Source: an uncultured bacterium
GTDB lineage: Bacteria > Bacillota_I > Bacilli_A > RFN20 > CAG-826
Length of the DNA stretch: 64,000 nucleotides
Reading direction: 5' to 3'
Assembly: GCA_949297805.1 (NCBI GenBank)
Contig: CASFTG010000001.1
Location: 824,999-888,998, forward strand
In this document: in pieces, positions 8,843-17,037 of the stretch
Layout of the letters: each line of letters starts with the position of its first letter
Position numbering within the stretch: position 1 is the stretch's first letter
Position numbers and translations under genes: made by a program
The notes under the pieces: generated by a model
The model's database searches: none
What the model saw: the letters and a program-made list of their open reading frames with translations, nothing else
What the model was told of the DNA's origin: nothing

Positions 8843-10219
8843 ATGATCCGTCTTCGCCATTTCCCTAGTTATGTCGCCGCCTTGAGGTCGGCCTTGCTCA
8901 ATAAGAAACTCCGCCTTTTCAAAGAATTCGCTCCCGGTCATCTATCGGCTTCGGTAAGCAAAGGAAGGAGCCTCGTCATCAACCTCAAAGGGGAGATGGG
9001 GTGCTACCTTTCCCCCACTTCCTTTAATCCAGCTTTATCCTCCCCTTTCCTAGAGGCCTTAAAGAAAAGGCTATCCGATGCTTTGGTCATCGATGTCTCG
9101 CCCTTTAATGATGACCGGATCATCGTTTTCCAGTTAGAAGGGGTCAATGAGGTATTCCACCCCACCGTCTATGACCTTTATATCGAATTGATGCCGGGTC
9201 GAGGCAACATGGTCCTTTGCGAGAATTCCCATCAAATCATCGCCAGTTATCACGGCGAGGCCGGGCGATTGTTATTAAAAGGGGCTCGTTATCTCCCGCC
9301 GGAACGAAAACTGACTGAGGACATCGATCCCTCGCCTTTCGATTTGGAAGCCTATAACCAAGAAATGATCGCAAAGGAAACGATCATCTTCCGGCAAAAA
9401 GCCGCAGCTTTGGCTTCGCCTTTATTAAGCCTATGCAAACGGAAGATCAAAGCCAGTGAAAAGAAAGTCAGCCAATTGACCCAGGATAAGCTAGAAGCCG
9501 AAAGCCATCTTTCTGACGGAGAGAAAGGCAACTTCATCTTCATGAACCTCGATTCGATCGATACTGAATCCGGCTATATGGATTTCTATGGGGAGAAGGT
9601 GGCCTTAAACAAAGCTAAGTCCTTAACCGAGAACGCCGAAGCCTTCTTCAAAAGAGCCAAGAAAGCCCGATCCACCATCGAGAACGCCGATAAATACATC
9701 GAATTAGCCAAACAAGAAGGGGAAGAAGCCGCCTCCTTATTGCCGATCATCCAAAACGCCAGCGAAGAAGCGATAAAAGAACTATTGGAACGTTATTCGA
9801 TCTTAGACCGGAAAGGCAAAGGGAAGAAAGAAAAGCTAAGCCCGGCCTTATATCCTTATAAAGCCGAGATTGAAGGAACGGTGTATCTATTCGGACACAA
9901 CGCGGCGATGAATGACTTCCTTTCTTTCGTTTACGATACCCGGAAGTCCCATTATTGGCTCCATGTCAAGGATACCCATGGGGCCCACTTATTGATCCAA
10001 GCCGATAACCCAAGCGATAAGCAAATCCAATATGGCTGCGAATTAACTTTGCTTGCCTCTAACCTCGAGGAAGGGGAAGTCATCTATTGCCCCAGAGGGA
10101 ATATAAGAAAAGGCAAGGAAAAGGGACAGGTCGTCTTAGGCGAATACCAATCGGCCATGATTCGGAAGATATCCCCGGAAGCCCGGAAGGCCTATGAATT
10201 ACGGGAGAAGGTCAAATGA
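8843..10219 (+). CDS. rqcH: RqcH, ribosome quality control Ala-tailing factor (NFACT family)
   Basis: A 458-residue Rqc2/NEMF homologue that binds stalled 50S subunits carrying peptidyl-tRNA and recruits tRNA-Ala for C-terminal alanine tailing. The NFACT-N domain occupies roughly 1-190 with the functionally important DR pair at residues 91-92. A coiled-coil middle (about 200-320) and the NFACT-R domain with DYxxHW-type sequence (SHYWLHVKDTHGAHLLI) follow. It is about 100 residues shorter than B. subtilis RqcH, mostly in the coiled coil. The start is set by TATAAT nine bases upstream. It overlaps the next gene by an ATGA. Confidence 0.93.
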   Translation: MIRLRHFPSYVAALRSALLNKKLRLFKEFAPGHLSASVSKGRSLVINLKGEMGCYLSPTSFNPALSSPFLEALKKRLSDALVIDVSPFNDDRIIVFQLEGVNEVFHPTVYDLYIELMPGRGNMVLCENSHQIIASYHGEAGRLLLKGARYLPPERKLTEDIDPSPFDLEAYNQEMIAKETIIFRQKAAALASPLLSLCKRKIKASEKKVSQLTQDKLEAESHLSDGEKGNFIFMNLDSIDTESGYMDFYGEKVALNKAKSLTENAEAFFKRAKKARSTIENADKYIELAKQEGEEAASLLPIIQNASEEAIKELLERYSILDRKGKGKKEKLSPALYPYKAEIEGTVYLFGHNAAMNDFLSFVYDTRKSHYWLHVKDTHGAHLLIQADNPSDKQIQYGCELTLLASNLEEGEVIYCPRGNIRKGKEKGQVVLGEYQSAMIRKISPEARKAYELREKVK

Positions 10220-11019
10220 ACGAACGGGAACTCTCCTTCCTTTTCGCCCAAGCCAAAGACGAGGAAAAGCCCGTTCTTTTAAAAGGCGGAACCTCCAATC
10301 AAATATACGGGACCAGTAAGCATATCTATCGTTATAAGACCCCTTACCCCATCGATTTCCTCGATACTACAGAGAAAGAAAGAATCGCCATCGCCAGAGG
10401 CCTGAATTGCCCCATCCTCCCTAAAGTCTTCTATTTTTCCAAAGAAGGAAACAAAGTCGAGCAACGGCTTATTGGCACGGTAAAGGAAAAGTTCGGCCCG
10501 GATGATATCCAAGCCGTCGCCATTTCGATCAAACAACTTCATCAATGCCCCCTCATCGGCATTGAGTTTGATTTGGCCAAACGGATCAGCTTTTACCATG
10601 CCCAGGCCGGGGATATCCCCGAGATCGAAGACGAGATCAGCCGGCAATACCAAATAAAGGCTATCCAGGAAATCGAATCCTATCCTAGGGTCTATTCCCA
10701 TAATGACCTCTGGGCTGGGAATATCCTCTTCAACGCGGGCAAGGCTTATTTCCTGGATTTGGAATTTGCCGCCGACGCGCCCGATATCCTCGATTACCTA
10801 TCCTTTGTCGAAGAAAACGACATCGACCTTCGTTTCGATTTCGGACCGGCCAGCAAGGAAAAGACCTTAGCTCTAAGTTATTGTCTTGATATCTTATGGG
10901 CCTATTGGGCCAAAGCCCGTTACCTTCAAGGCTGTAAAGCCGGGAAGGCGATAATGGAAAGCAAAATCGCTCGGTTCCAAAAAGGCCAAGCGATTATCGA
11001 TTCTTATCTGCGGGGCTAA
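10216..11019 (+). CDS. Choline/ethanolamine-kinase-like phosphotransferase (APH fold)
   Basis: A 267-residue protein of the aminoglycoside phosphotransferase/choline kinase superfamily. The Brenner motif is visible as HNDLWAGNIL (residues 161-170) and the metal-binding motif as FLDLEFAA. An N-terminal GGTSNQIY nucleotide-binding loop is present. The closest fit by pattern is the LicA/choline kinase or YtmP type, which phosphorylate small alcohols; the substrate cannot be decided from sequence. It is translationally coupled to rqcH through the ATGA overlap. Its 3' end overlaps the convergent ATPase gene by 26 bp. Confidence 0.8.
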   Translation: MNERELSFLFAQAKDEEKPVLLKGGTSNQIYGTSKHIYRYKTPYPIDFLDTTEKERIAIARGLNCPILPKVFYFSKEGNKVEQRLIGTVKEKFGPDDIQAVAISIKQLHQCPLIGIEFDLAKRISFYHAQAGDIPEIEDEISRQYQIKAIQEIESYPRVYSHNDLWAGNILFNAGKAYFLDLEFAADAPDILDYLSFVEENDIDLRFDFGPASKEKTLALSYCLDILWAYWAKARYLQGCKAGKAIMESKIARFQKGQAIIDSYLRG

Positions 11020-12439
11020 CCAAGTTCACCCAAAAAGGCAAGATCCGATATAGGAAAGGCAATAGATAAGCCGGCAGGCTGAAGAGATTATCAATATAGC
11101 CGACATTCCGGAAACCTGAGCGGATAGCCCAAGCTTTCGAATTCTGCGCCATCATTTCCGGCAGCGATTTGCTTTTCTTATTGACCGAGCTCTTGATCTC
11201 CAACAAGACAACCCGGTTTTCATAGGCGAAGACGAAATCAATCTCCAGCCCTTTGGGGTTGGAATAATAATGGAGGTTATCGAATAAGTGGTTTAAAACG
11301 GTGGCTGCCCCATTTTCATAAATCGGCCCTTTGCCCATATGGTTCTCCCCCGGGGCTAAGGCAAAAGCGGAGTCCAAGCCGGACAAGGCGAAGAAAAGGC
11401 CATTGTCGGCGACGTAAAGCTTCTCGGAATCAGTCCGTTCAAAGACTTTGAGGGGGATATCGCAACGAGTCAGGTTATCGGCATGGATGACCATCCCCGA
11501 ATCCTTCAGATAGTCGAGTGAGGATTCATAGTCCCGAGCTTTGGCGTTCTTATCAATGTCAGAATAGAAAAACCGGGTCCGTTCCTTGGCGATGGCGCGC
11601 GGCAATGACTCCAAAACCATCCGAGCCCTCCGCCCAACTAAGGATGAGGCGTATTTGCCTAAATCGTTCTCTAGCGAAGAAAGCAGGTTCCGGGCCACCG
11701 CGTAAATCGAGGCCGGATCGAATTTGGGCTGCCCTAAATAAAAGGAGACGACTTCCGGCATTCCCCCGACTAGGAGGAACTCCCGATAGAGGTTCGAAAG
11801 CTCCTCGTGGACCGAAGAGGGTAACGGGCGGAGAGAACAAGCGTTATTGATCAGGTTTTGGATGAAGGAATCCTCATATCCCCTAGCCCACATGAACTCC
11901 TCGAAATCCAGCGGATGCATCCGGCGGGAATCCAAATAACCAACTGGGAAACTACGGGCTTTCTTCAAGGCCACCCCAACCAAGGACCCAGAGGCGATGA
12001 CGGTAAGGTAAGGCTGATAAGTAAGATACTTCAAAGCATCGATCCCTTGCCCCTCCTGGCTATCTTGAATCTCATCGAGGGCGAGGATTATCCGATTGTC
12101 GACCCTCGGCTGAAGGTCAAGGGAACGGAATTCCGGCAGCAAAGAAAGCGATTGGAGGAACGAATCCGGTAGAAGGCTGGACCTAAAGATGTCCCTTATC
12201 TCCTTCCGCGAGTGAAAATCGAGATAAAGCGCGATGGCGGAGAACCCAGTTCCTTTGTAAGTAGCGAAGGGCTGGGAAAGATCATTTTCTTTGAAGCCCA
12301 AGGCTCGCCGGATAGAATAGGTTTTGCCGATTTGCCGCATACCGTCGATCAGCAGGCATTTATGGATGCCCTTAGCCTCCCGGGAGGGGGCTTCGTCGAT
12401 GAATCGGCGGATATTGTCTTCGATTTTCCGTTTGATCAT
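10994..12439 (-). CDS. AAA ATPase with C-terminal DUF4143
   Basis: A 481-residue protein with Walker A GMRQIGKT near residue 32 and Walker B LALDEIQD, followed by a DUF4143 domain that contains a PD-(D/E)XK-like LEIDFVFAYENRVVLLEIKSS segment. Members are common in gut Firmicutes and archaea; the function is unknown, with defence or DNA-linked roles proposed. The start is preceded by TATGAT with six bases before the ATG (extended TGC-TATGAT), so the mRNA is probably leaderless. It is convergent with and overlaps the kinase gene. A related but distinct DUF234-type ATPase is at 45736-47160. Confidence 0.88.
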   Translation of the reverse strand: MIKRKIEDNIRRFIDEAPSREAKGIHKCLLIDGMRQIGKTYSIRRALGFKENDLSQPFATYKGTGFSAIALYLDFHSRKEIRDIFRSSLLPDSFLQSLSLLPEFRSLDLQPRVDNRIILALDEIQDSQEGQGIDALKYLTYQPYLTVIASGSLVGVALKKARSFPVGYLDSRRMHPLDFEEFMWARGYEDSFIQNLINNACSLRPLPSSVHEELSNLYREFLLVGGMPEVVSFYLGQPKFDPASIYAVARNLLSSLENDLGKYASSLVGRRARMVLESLPRAIAKERTRFFYSDIDKNAKARDYESSLDYLKDSGMVIHADNLTRCDIPLKVFERTDSEKLYVADNGLFFALSGLDSAFALAPGENHMGKGPIYENGAATVLNHLFDNLHYYSNPKGLEIDFVFAYENRVVLLEIKSSVNKKSKSLPEMMAQNSKAWAIRSGFRNVGYIDNLFSLPAYLLPFLYRILPFWVNLVSPADKNR

Positions 12440-12445
12440 GGAGCT

Positions 12446-12451
12446 ATCATA
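12446..12451 (-). promoter_or_regulatory. -10 box for the leaderless DUF4143 ATPase gene
   Basis: Minus-strand TGCTATGAT, an extended -10, ending six bases before the ATG at 12439. Confidence 0.55.
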
Positions 12452-12558
12452 GCACAGAAAACTTCCTGTTTAGGATTTTTCGTGCAGGTTTTCCCGAAAA
12501 TTCCAGAATTTCCGTGCATCCAATCCCGAAAAGTCCGGTTCTATATAGATTTTGATAC

Positions 12559-12587
12559 AAAAAGTCCCCTCCATTCGCTTAGGGGAC
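12559..12587 (-). terminator. Terminator of ppa
   Basis: Minus-strand GTCCCCT, ten-base loop, AGGGGAC and TTTTT, 19 bases downstream of the ppa stop codon. Confidence 0.85.
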
Positions 12588-12605
12588 CAAAGATTTTATC
12601 GCCGA

Positions 12606-13145
12606 TTATTCCTTCGATGGGAACTTCTCTTGATAACGGAGCAGCCCTTTCCGAATCGCCTCTTCCGCTTCGGCGACCCCACCATAACCTTGGACGACGG
12701 TCTTCTTGCCGTGCTCTAACTCCTTATAGACAGTGAAGAAGTGCCGGATTTCCTCCTCGACATGGTCAGGCAAGGCATCAACCGAATGGAAGGCGTTGTA
12801 GAAGGGGTCTTTCTCGGGAATGGCGATGATCTTGACGTCCTCTTTCCCCGAATCGATCATGGTCAGCACCCCGATTGGATAGCATTTGACCATGGCTAAC
12901 GGGACGATCGGGCCCGAGGAAACGATTAAGACGTCGAGCGGATCCTCATCCCCACCCCAGGTCTTGGGGATGAACCCGTAGTTATGGGGATAATGGGTTG
13001 AGGTATAGAGGAAGCGGTCTAAGACCAAGGCCCCTGACTCGTGGTCGATCTCGTATTTGGCCGAGGAGCCGCTGGAGATCTCGACCACGGCATAGAAGGA
13101 AGAGGGGGTTTGGTAAGCGGAAGGGACCGAGTGGATTAAGTTCAT
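12606..13145 (-). CDS. ppa: Inorganic pyrophosphatase, family I
   Basis: A 179-residue soluble pyrophosphatase hydrolysing PPi to two phosphates. Recognisable elements are YEID near the N-terminus, the YPHNYGFIPKTWGGD segment, the DEDPLDVLI signature with metal-binding aspartates, and KDPFYN. The ATG at 13145 is chosen over upstream ATGs at 13151 and 13181 because TATACT ends seven bases before it and would leave the other two outside or at the very end of the transcript. In this genome PPi is also used by a PPi-dependent phosphofructokinase (24315-25505), so the two enzymes compete for PPi. Confidence 0.95.
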   Translation of the reverse strand: MNLIHSVPSAYQTPSSFYAVVEISSGSSAKYEIDHESGALVLDRFLYTSTHYPHNYGFIPKTWGGDEDPLDVLIVSSGPIVPLAMVKCYPIGVLTMIDSGKEDVKIIAIPEKDPFYNAFHSVDALPDHVEEEIRHFFTVYKELEHGKKTVVQGYGGVAEAEEAIRKGLLRYQEKFPSKE

Positions 13146-13152
13146 GTCCATA

Positions 13153-13158
13153 AGTATA
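13153..13158 (-). promoter_or_regulatory. -10 box for leaderless ppa
   Basis: Minus-strand TATACT seven bases before the ATG at 13145. This placement decides between the three possible start codons. Confidence 0.55.
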
Positions 13159-13201
13159 GAGGCAAAGACGGGGTTTTGCACTGTATAGCCGCAAGTTAGG
13201 G

Positions 13202-13207
13202 TATAAT
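13202..13207 (+). promoter_or_regulatory. -10 box for the leaderless thioredoxin-like lipoprotein gene
   Basis: TATAAT followed by CGCCCCG and the ATG at 13215; the nearly identical context occurs before rqcH. It is divergent from the ppa promoter, 44 bp away. Confidence 0.62.
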
Positions 13208-13214
13208 CGCCCCG

Positions 13215-13892
13215 ATGAAAAACTTAGCCCTCCTCGCCCTTCTTCCCCTCTGCTTAGCCTCCTGCGAGAGGAGTATCGCCTTCGATACCCATAAAGGGGA
13301 AAGCTATGCCTATGTCGAGAAAAGCTTTGATACGTCGACCGCCAAGGGGCTTAATTACGAAAGCGCCCTCGTCCCCTTTGATTTCGAGCAGTTTCAAATC
13401 AAGCTCGAATATGGCTCCGCCTCCTTGATCCTTTTAACCCAGGCCAGCTGTTCCCACTGCGCCACCCTCGAGCCGACTTTTGCTTCCGTCGCTAAGCAAT
13501 ACGGGGTCGAATGCTATGGCATCCATGACCAAGAAATCACCCTCTATGTCTCCTTTCTGCGGGCTTTATCCGATAGTTACGCCGAAATCCTAAGCGATCT
13601 CTACACCCCGATGCTGCTGCTATGTGCTTCTTTTGAAAAAGCCGAAGCCATTGATCTGAAGGGGTTATATCGAGATGAGGATGGCTTGGCCAAGAAACTC
13701 GGCGACGCAGCCAATTACGTCGAGATCTATAACGTCCGGACCAGCGAAGCCTATGAGTTCGCTAAACAGAGTCAACGCCAATACGTCTATTCCAATGACG
13801 AGGAATACGAAAAGTTCTATCAAGAGATCTATCCTGACGTCAAAGACGATAAAGAGCCCTACTTCTTAATCAGTCAGGAAGCGCTCAACTAA
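13215..13892 (+). CDS. Thioredoxin-fold lipoprotein with CxxC (CSHC)
   Basis: A 225-residue lipoprotein with a short signal peptide and lipobox LASC (Cys17). Residues 68-100 contain ASLILLTQASCSHC followed by TLEPTF, the thioredoxin active-site pattern with Cys79 and Cys82. The protein probably acts outside the membrane in thiol-disulfide exchange on exported proteins; partner unknown. It has no Shine-Dalgarno and a TATAAT box seven bases before the ATG. It is convergent with the ATP-grasp gene, and a terminator lies between them. Confidence 0.8.
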   Translation: MKNLALLALLPLCLASCERSIAFDTHKGESYAYVEKSFDTSTAKGLNYESALVPFDFEQFQIKLEYGSASLILLTQASCSHCATLEPTFASVAKQYGVECYGIHDQEITLYVSFLRALSDSYAEILSDLYTPMLLLCASFEKAEAIDLKGLYRDEDGLAKKLGDAANYVEIYNVRTSEAYEFAKQSQRQYVYSNDEEYEKFYQEIYPDVKDDKEPYFLISQEALN

Positions 13893-13912
13893 AAAAGAGG
13901 CCAGAGCCTCTT
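13890..13912 (-). terminator. Terminator between convergent genes
   Basis: Stem AAGAGGC/GCCTCTT with a four-base loop; on the minus strand it is followed by TTTTTT. It touches the stop codon of the ATP-grasp gene and probably also weakens readthrough from the lipoprotein gene on the plus strand. Confidence 0.8.
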
Positions 13913-15128
13913 ATTTCCTAGTCCGAACGAACCGATCGAACGCTTGCCCTTCCTCAAAGGAATCGAATTTGGCGTAGTAGAAGCTATCGCCCATCGCAAT
14001 GGCCATATGGGCGGGGTAACGGCCATGCAAGCAAAGGTGGTTTTGATAATGGGAGAGGATCTCATCCTCGCTATGGAGGTAATTGACCCCATCGCGCCTA
14101 GCCGAGGCAAAGGCGTAATATTTAGGATAATCCATCTTCTGCCGGTTCTCATCGAAGCAGATGACGTCGGCATAGATGTCATAGACCGAGACCGAGTTGG
14201 CGAAGTCGATTAAGTCCGGGGTATAGCCGCCAGCCGGCCGCATATTGCATTCAAGGGCGACGAACTCGCCCTTTTTAGCGAGGCCAGGCCGGTCTTTGGT
14301 CAAGACGAAGAATTCGATGTGGAAGAACCGCTTCTTGATGCCGAAGGCTTTGACCACCTTCCGCCCGACTTCCCGGAACTTCTTCTTGTCGATATCGAAG
14401 AAAGGCAATTCAAAGGGAGTGTTATAGTAATAGTAATCTTCCTTCTCGTTGACGATGTCAGCGATCGGGGTCAGGAAATGGTCGGCGGCATCGAAGACGA
14501 CGTTGGACTTCGAATCGCAGATCCCATCATAAGAGACGATGAACCCTTCGACGTATTCCTCCATGATGTAGGTCTCGGGGAGGCGCTGCTTGAAGAATTC
14601 GTCGAATTCCTTATCGTCATGGAGGGCATAAGAGGAGGCGGCCCCGACGCCGATGTTCGGCTTGACGAAGAGGGGGTAGCCGACCTCATCGCGGAAAGCT
14701 TGGGCTTTGGCTTTGTCCTGCTCCCCATCAACGAGGATATAACGCATGGTTTTGGCCCCGCCTTTATTGAAGTATTCCTTCATCGCCGACTTGGCTTTGA
14801 TCTTGTTCATGTCGGCCGGATGGAAACCGGTGTCGACGCCAAACTTCTCTCGAAGCAAAGCATCGGAATATAGCCACCACTCATTGTCGGATTCAATGTA
14901 ATCGATCTTGCCGTACTTATCTTGGTAATAACGGCAGGCGGCTTCGAGTTGCCCCATATCCGAAAGATCGGCGTAATAGTATTCGGCAAGAGTTTCCTTC
15001 AGCCGGGGATGAAGATCCCAATAAGGCGAATCGCCGATGCCTAAGACATTGACCCCGTGCCGTTTTAAAGCTTCGACCCAAAGATAATAATTGGTCGGGA
15101 AGTTGGGGGAGACGAAGATGAAATTCAT
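13911..15128 (-). CDS. ATP-grasp ligase-type enzyme, substrate unknown
   Basis: A 405-residue protein with a preATP-grasp domain (FVSPNFPTNYYLWVEALKRHG) and an ATP-grasp core: YPLFVKPNIGVGAASS, YIMEEYVEGFIVSYDGI, and FHIEFF...VALECNMRPAGGYTPDL near the end. It resembles carbamoyl-phosphate-synthase-large-subunit-like or carnosine-synthase-like ATP-grasp proteins, which form C-N bonds through acyl phosphates. The actual substrates are not predictable. A TATAAT box lies 23 bases upstream of the ATG and a GAGGAAAA site is present, so this gene is leadered. It is transcribed alone. Confidence 0.85.
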   Translation of the reverse strand: MNFIFVSPNFPTNYYLWVEALKRHGVNVLGIGDSPYWDLHPRLKETLAEYYYADLSDMGQLEAACRYYQDKYGKIDYIESDNEWWLYSDALLREKFGVDTGFHPADMNKIKAKSAMKEYFNKGGAKTMRYILVDGEQDKAKAQAFRDEVGYPLFVKPNIGVGAASSYALHDDKEFDEFFKQRLPETYIMEEYVEGFIVSYDGICDSKSNVVFDAADHFLTPIADIVNEKEDYYYYNTPFELPFFDIDKKKFREVGRKVVKAFGIKKRFFHIEFFVLTKDRPGLAKKGEFVALECNMRPAGGYTPDLIDFANSVSVYDIYADVICFDENRQKMDYPKYYAFASARRDGVNYLHSEDEILSHYQNHLCLHGRYPAHMAIAMGDSFYYAKFDSFEEGQAFDRFVRTRK

Positions 15129-15151
15129 GCGCTTTTCCTCTAAACGAGGAA

Positions 15152-15157
15152 ATTATA
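15152..15157 (-). promoter_or_regulatory. -10 box of the ATP-grasp gene, abutting the upstream terminator
   Basis: Minus-strand TATAAT lies two bases after the T-run of the aldo/keto reductase terminator, so the -35 region falls inside the terminator hairpin. Confidence 0.55.
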
Positions 15158-15159
15158 GT

Positions 15160-15188
15160 AAAAAGCGGCTAAAGTTCCACCGCTTTTT
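15160..15188 (-). terminator. Terminator of the aldo/keto reductase gene
   Basis: Minus-strand AAAAAGCGG, 11-base loop, CCGCTTTTT; the stem begins within the stop codon of the reductase gene. Confidence 0.82.
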
Positions 15189-16257
15189 ATTCGTGGGCCT
15201 TCGTCAATAGATCGCGGATTGGCAAATGCTGGGGGCACATTGATTCGCAGGCCCCGCAGGCGAGGCACTCAGCCGATTTATTCGATAAGGAAACATCGAT
15301 CTTTTTCCCGTTGACCTTTGCTTCGTTAAGGGCGGCGAAGATATCGGGGATCGGCATCTTGACCGGGCAGACGGCTTCGCAATACTCGCAATGGGTGCAT
15401 TCGATTAAGCCCTCGGTCCGTAGATAGGAACGGGCTTTGGCGATGACCGCTTGCTCCTTTTCTCTTAAAGGAAGGAAATCCCTCATGGTTGCGATGTTAT
15501 CTTCCATCTGGGAAGTGTCGCTCATGCCGGAAAGAACCATTTTGACGTCAGGGAAGGAGGCGGCATAGCGAATGGCGAAAGAGGCCGGGGAAGCCGAGGA
15601 TAACGATTTGAATAAAGAGACGACCGGGGCGCTGACTTTGGCGAGCCGTCCACCCTTAACCGGTTCCATGACGATGACCGGGAGACCATGCTTCTCCGCC
15701 ACTTTATAGCAGTCCAAACTCTGCACGTTCGGATCGTCCTCATCTAAGTAATTCAATTGAAGCTGGACAATTTCGATCTCCGGATGCTCAGTCAAGATCT
15801 TATCAAGGAACTCGGGGGTATCGTGGAAGGAAATGCCGATATGACGGATCTTGCCCTTCTCCTTCATCTTCTCCGCCACCTCATAGGCGTGACAATCCAG
15901 GTAATGCTGATAATTGTTTTGGCCTTGGGCATGCATAAGGTAGAAGTCGAAATAGGAAACTCCGCACCAAGCGAGCTGGGTGTCAAGCATCGGCTCTATG
16001 TCCTCTTCCTTATTGAAGTAATTGGACGAGAGCTTATCGGTTAAAACATAAGCCTCCCGGGGATAACGGGAGGTCAGAGCCTCTTTGACCGCCCTCTCGC
16101 TCTTCTCGTTGATGTATCCGTGGGCGGTGTCGAAATAATTGAATCCCGCCGCCATGAAAGCATCGACCATCTTTTTGGTCTGCTCGATATCGATGTCTTC
16201 GCCGTTCATCGGCAGGCGCATCATTCCAAAGCCTAATTTTTTCTTGATTCGGTCCAT
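15187..16257 (-). CDS. Aldo/keto reductase with C-terminal ferredoxin-like 4Fe-4S domain
   Basis: A 356-residue protein of the COG1453 type: a TIM-barrel aldo/keto reductase with FDTAHGY (catalytic Asp and Tyr region) and ISFHDTPE, followed by two cysteine motifs, CTHCEYCEAVCP and CLACGACESMCP. The cluster domain suggests electron delivery from ferredoxin instead of, or as well as, NAD(P)H; this is typical of anaerobes. A TTG-initiated frame reaches 16275, but the ATG at 16257 has AACAAT six bases upstream, matching the leaderless pattern. The gene is followed by its own terminator. Confidence 0.88.
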   Translation of the reverse strand: MDRIKKKLGFGMMRLPMNGEDIDIEQTKKMVDAFMAAGFNYFDTAHGYINEKSERAVKEALTSRYPREAYVLTDKLSSNYFNKEEDIEPMLDTQLAWCGVSYFDFYLMHAQGQNNYQHYLDCHAYEVAEKMKEKGKIRHIGISFHDTPEFLDKILTEHPEIEIVQLQLNYLDEDDPNVQSLDCYKVAEKHGLPVIVMEPVKGGRLAKVSAPVVSLFKSLSSASPASFAIRYAASFPDVKMVLSGMSDTSQMEDNIATMRDFLPLREKEQAVIAKARSYLRTEGLIECTHCEYCEAVCPVKMPIPDIFAALNEAKVNGKKIDVSLSNKSAECLACGACESMCPQHLPIRDLLTKAHE

Positions 16258-16305
16258 GGGCTTATTGTTCGCCAATTAGAACGGAAAAGAAAGGCTTAAT
16301 TCGCG

Positions 16306-16417
16306 TTAGGCATATTCGAGGAAAGCCGCGGCAAAAACGTCTTTAGGGGATATTAGCTTTGATCGAAAGATTTTTGATAACGGCTTTCAATTAAGCTAAA
16401 TTGTTCCACTTTTTCAT
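16306..16417 (-). pseudogene. Decayed AbiEii-type toxin N-terminus
   Basis: The ATG at 16417 overlaps the antitoxin stop (ATGA), the usual AbiEi-AbiEii arrangement. It reads MKKWNNLA, then a TAA, then LKAVIKNLSIKANI, then a one-base frame change into SPKDVFAAAFLEYA and a stop. This resembles the helical N-terminus of the AbiEii nucleotidyltransferase toxin. The remaining 200 or more residues, including the catalytic domain, are gone and replaced by the reductase promoter region. Assignment rests on position and a short stretch. Confidence 0.5.
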
Positions 16418-17001
16418 AGCAGCACCTCCAAATATGGCAAAAGGCGTTTCTCAACATGAAGTTTCTTGGCATAATCCAATAGTTTTGGAATATCGCGGGA
16501 AGAGTAACTGACATACTCCTTAATTGCTGGTATAACAGTATCGGGAGAAGTGTTGTTCCGTCGGAATAGATCGCAAATAGTCCTTTCCAAATCATGAATC
16601 CGAATTGGGTTCCCGAACGGTGAACGAACATAGATAACGCCTAACCGGTAAAACTCTGGGCGTTCCCTAATAACCCGAACGGTCGAATCGACGGAGAGCG
16701 AATCAGCATGATAACCAGCTGGAAAAGTCATAGTAAAACGGGACGGCACGCCTCGGCCAAAGCCCAGTAAAAACAACGAGGTTTCATGAGAGAAAATCCC
16801 TTTCGAATAACGCTTTTGAAGCAAAAAGAATTCATCGTCGAATTCATCGCTTTTGGTATAAATACCTCGGGCATATTTTTCGTAAAAACCAGACTTTTCC
16901 CAAACCGAAAGAATATAGGGGCTTAGCCCCGCGTCTTTCAAATCGATAGGCGACAAAGCCGCTTGCCAAGGTCGAACTTTAGCCAGTTCCCTTTTTGTCA
17001 T
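16414..17001 (-). CDS. AbiEi-family antitoxin (type IV), orphan
   Basis: A 195-residue protein with an N-terminal winged-helix-like region and the typical GIFSHETSLFLLGF block, followed by VRSPFGNPIRIHDLERTICDL. This is the layout of AbiEi antitoxins and transcriptional autoregulators. AbiE systems give phage abortive infection in which AbiEii transfers nucleotides and AbiEi represses and counteracts it. Here the downstream toxin is a remnant, so the antitoxin may persist as an anti-addiction gene. The ATG at 17001 is preferred over a TTG at 17037. The gene is somewhat AT-richer than its neighbours, consistent with acquisition. Confidence 0.8.
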   Translation of the reverse strand: MTKRELAKVRPWQAALSPIDLKDAGLSPYILSVWEKSGFYEKYARGIYTKSDEFDDEFFLLQKRYSKGIFSHETSLFLLGFGRGVPSRFTMTFPAGYHADSLSVDSTVRVIRERPEFYRLGVIYVRSPFGNPIRIHDLERTICDLFRRNNTSPDTVIPAIKEYVSYSSRDIPKLLDYAKKLHVEKRLLPYLEVLL

Positions 17002-17037
17002 GGGTTTTAAGCCTTTTTTAATATTTATACGCAGCAA

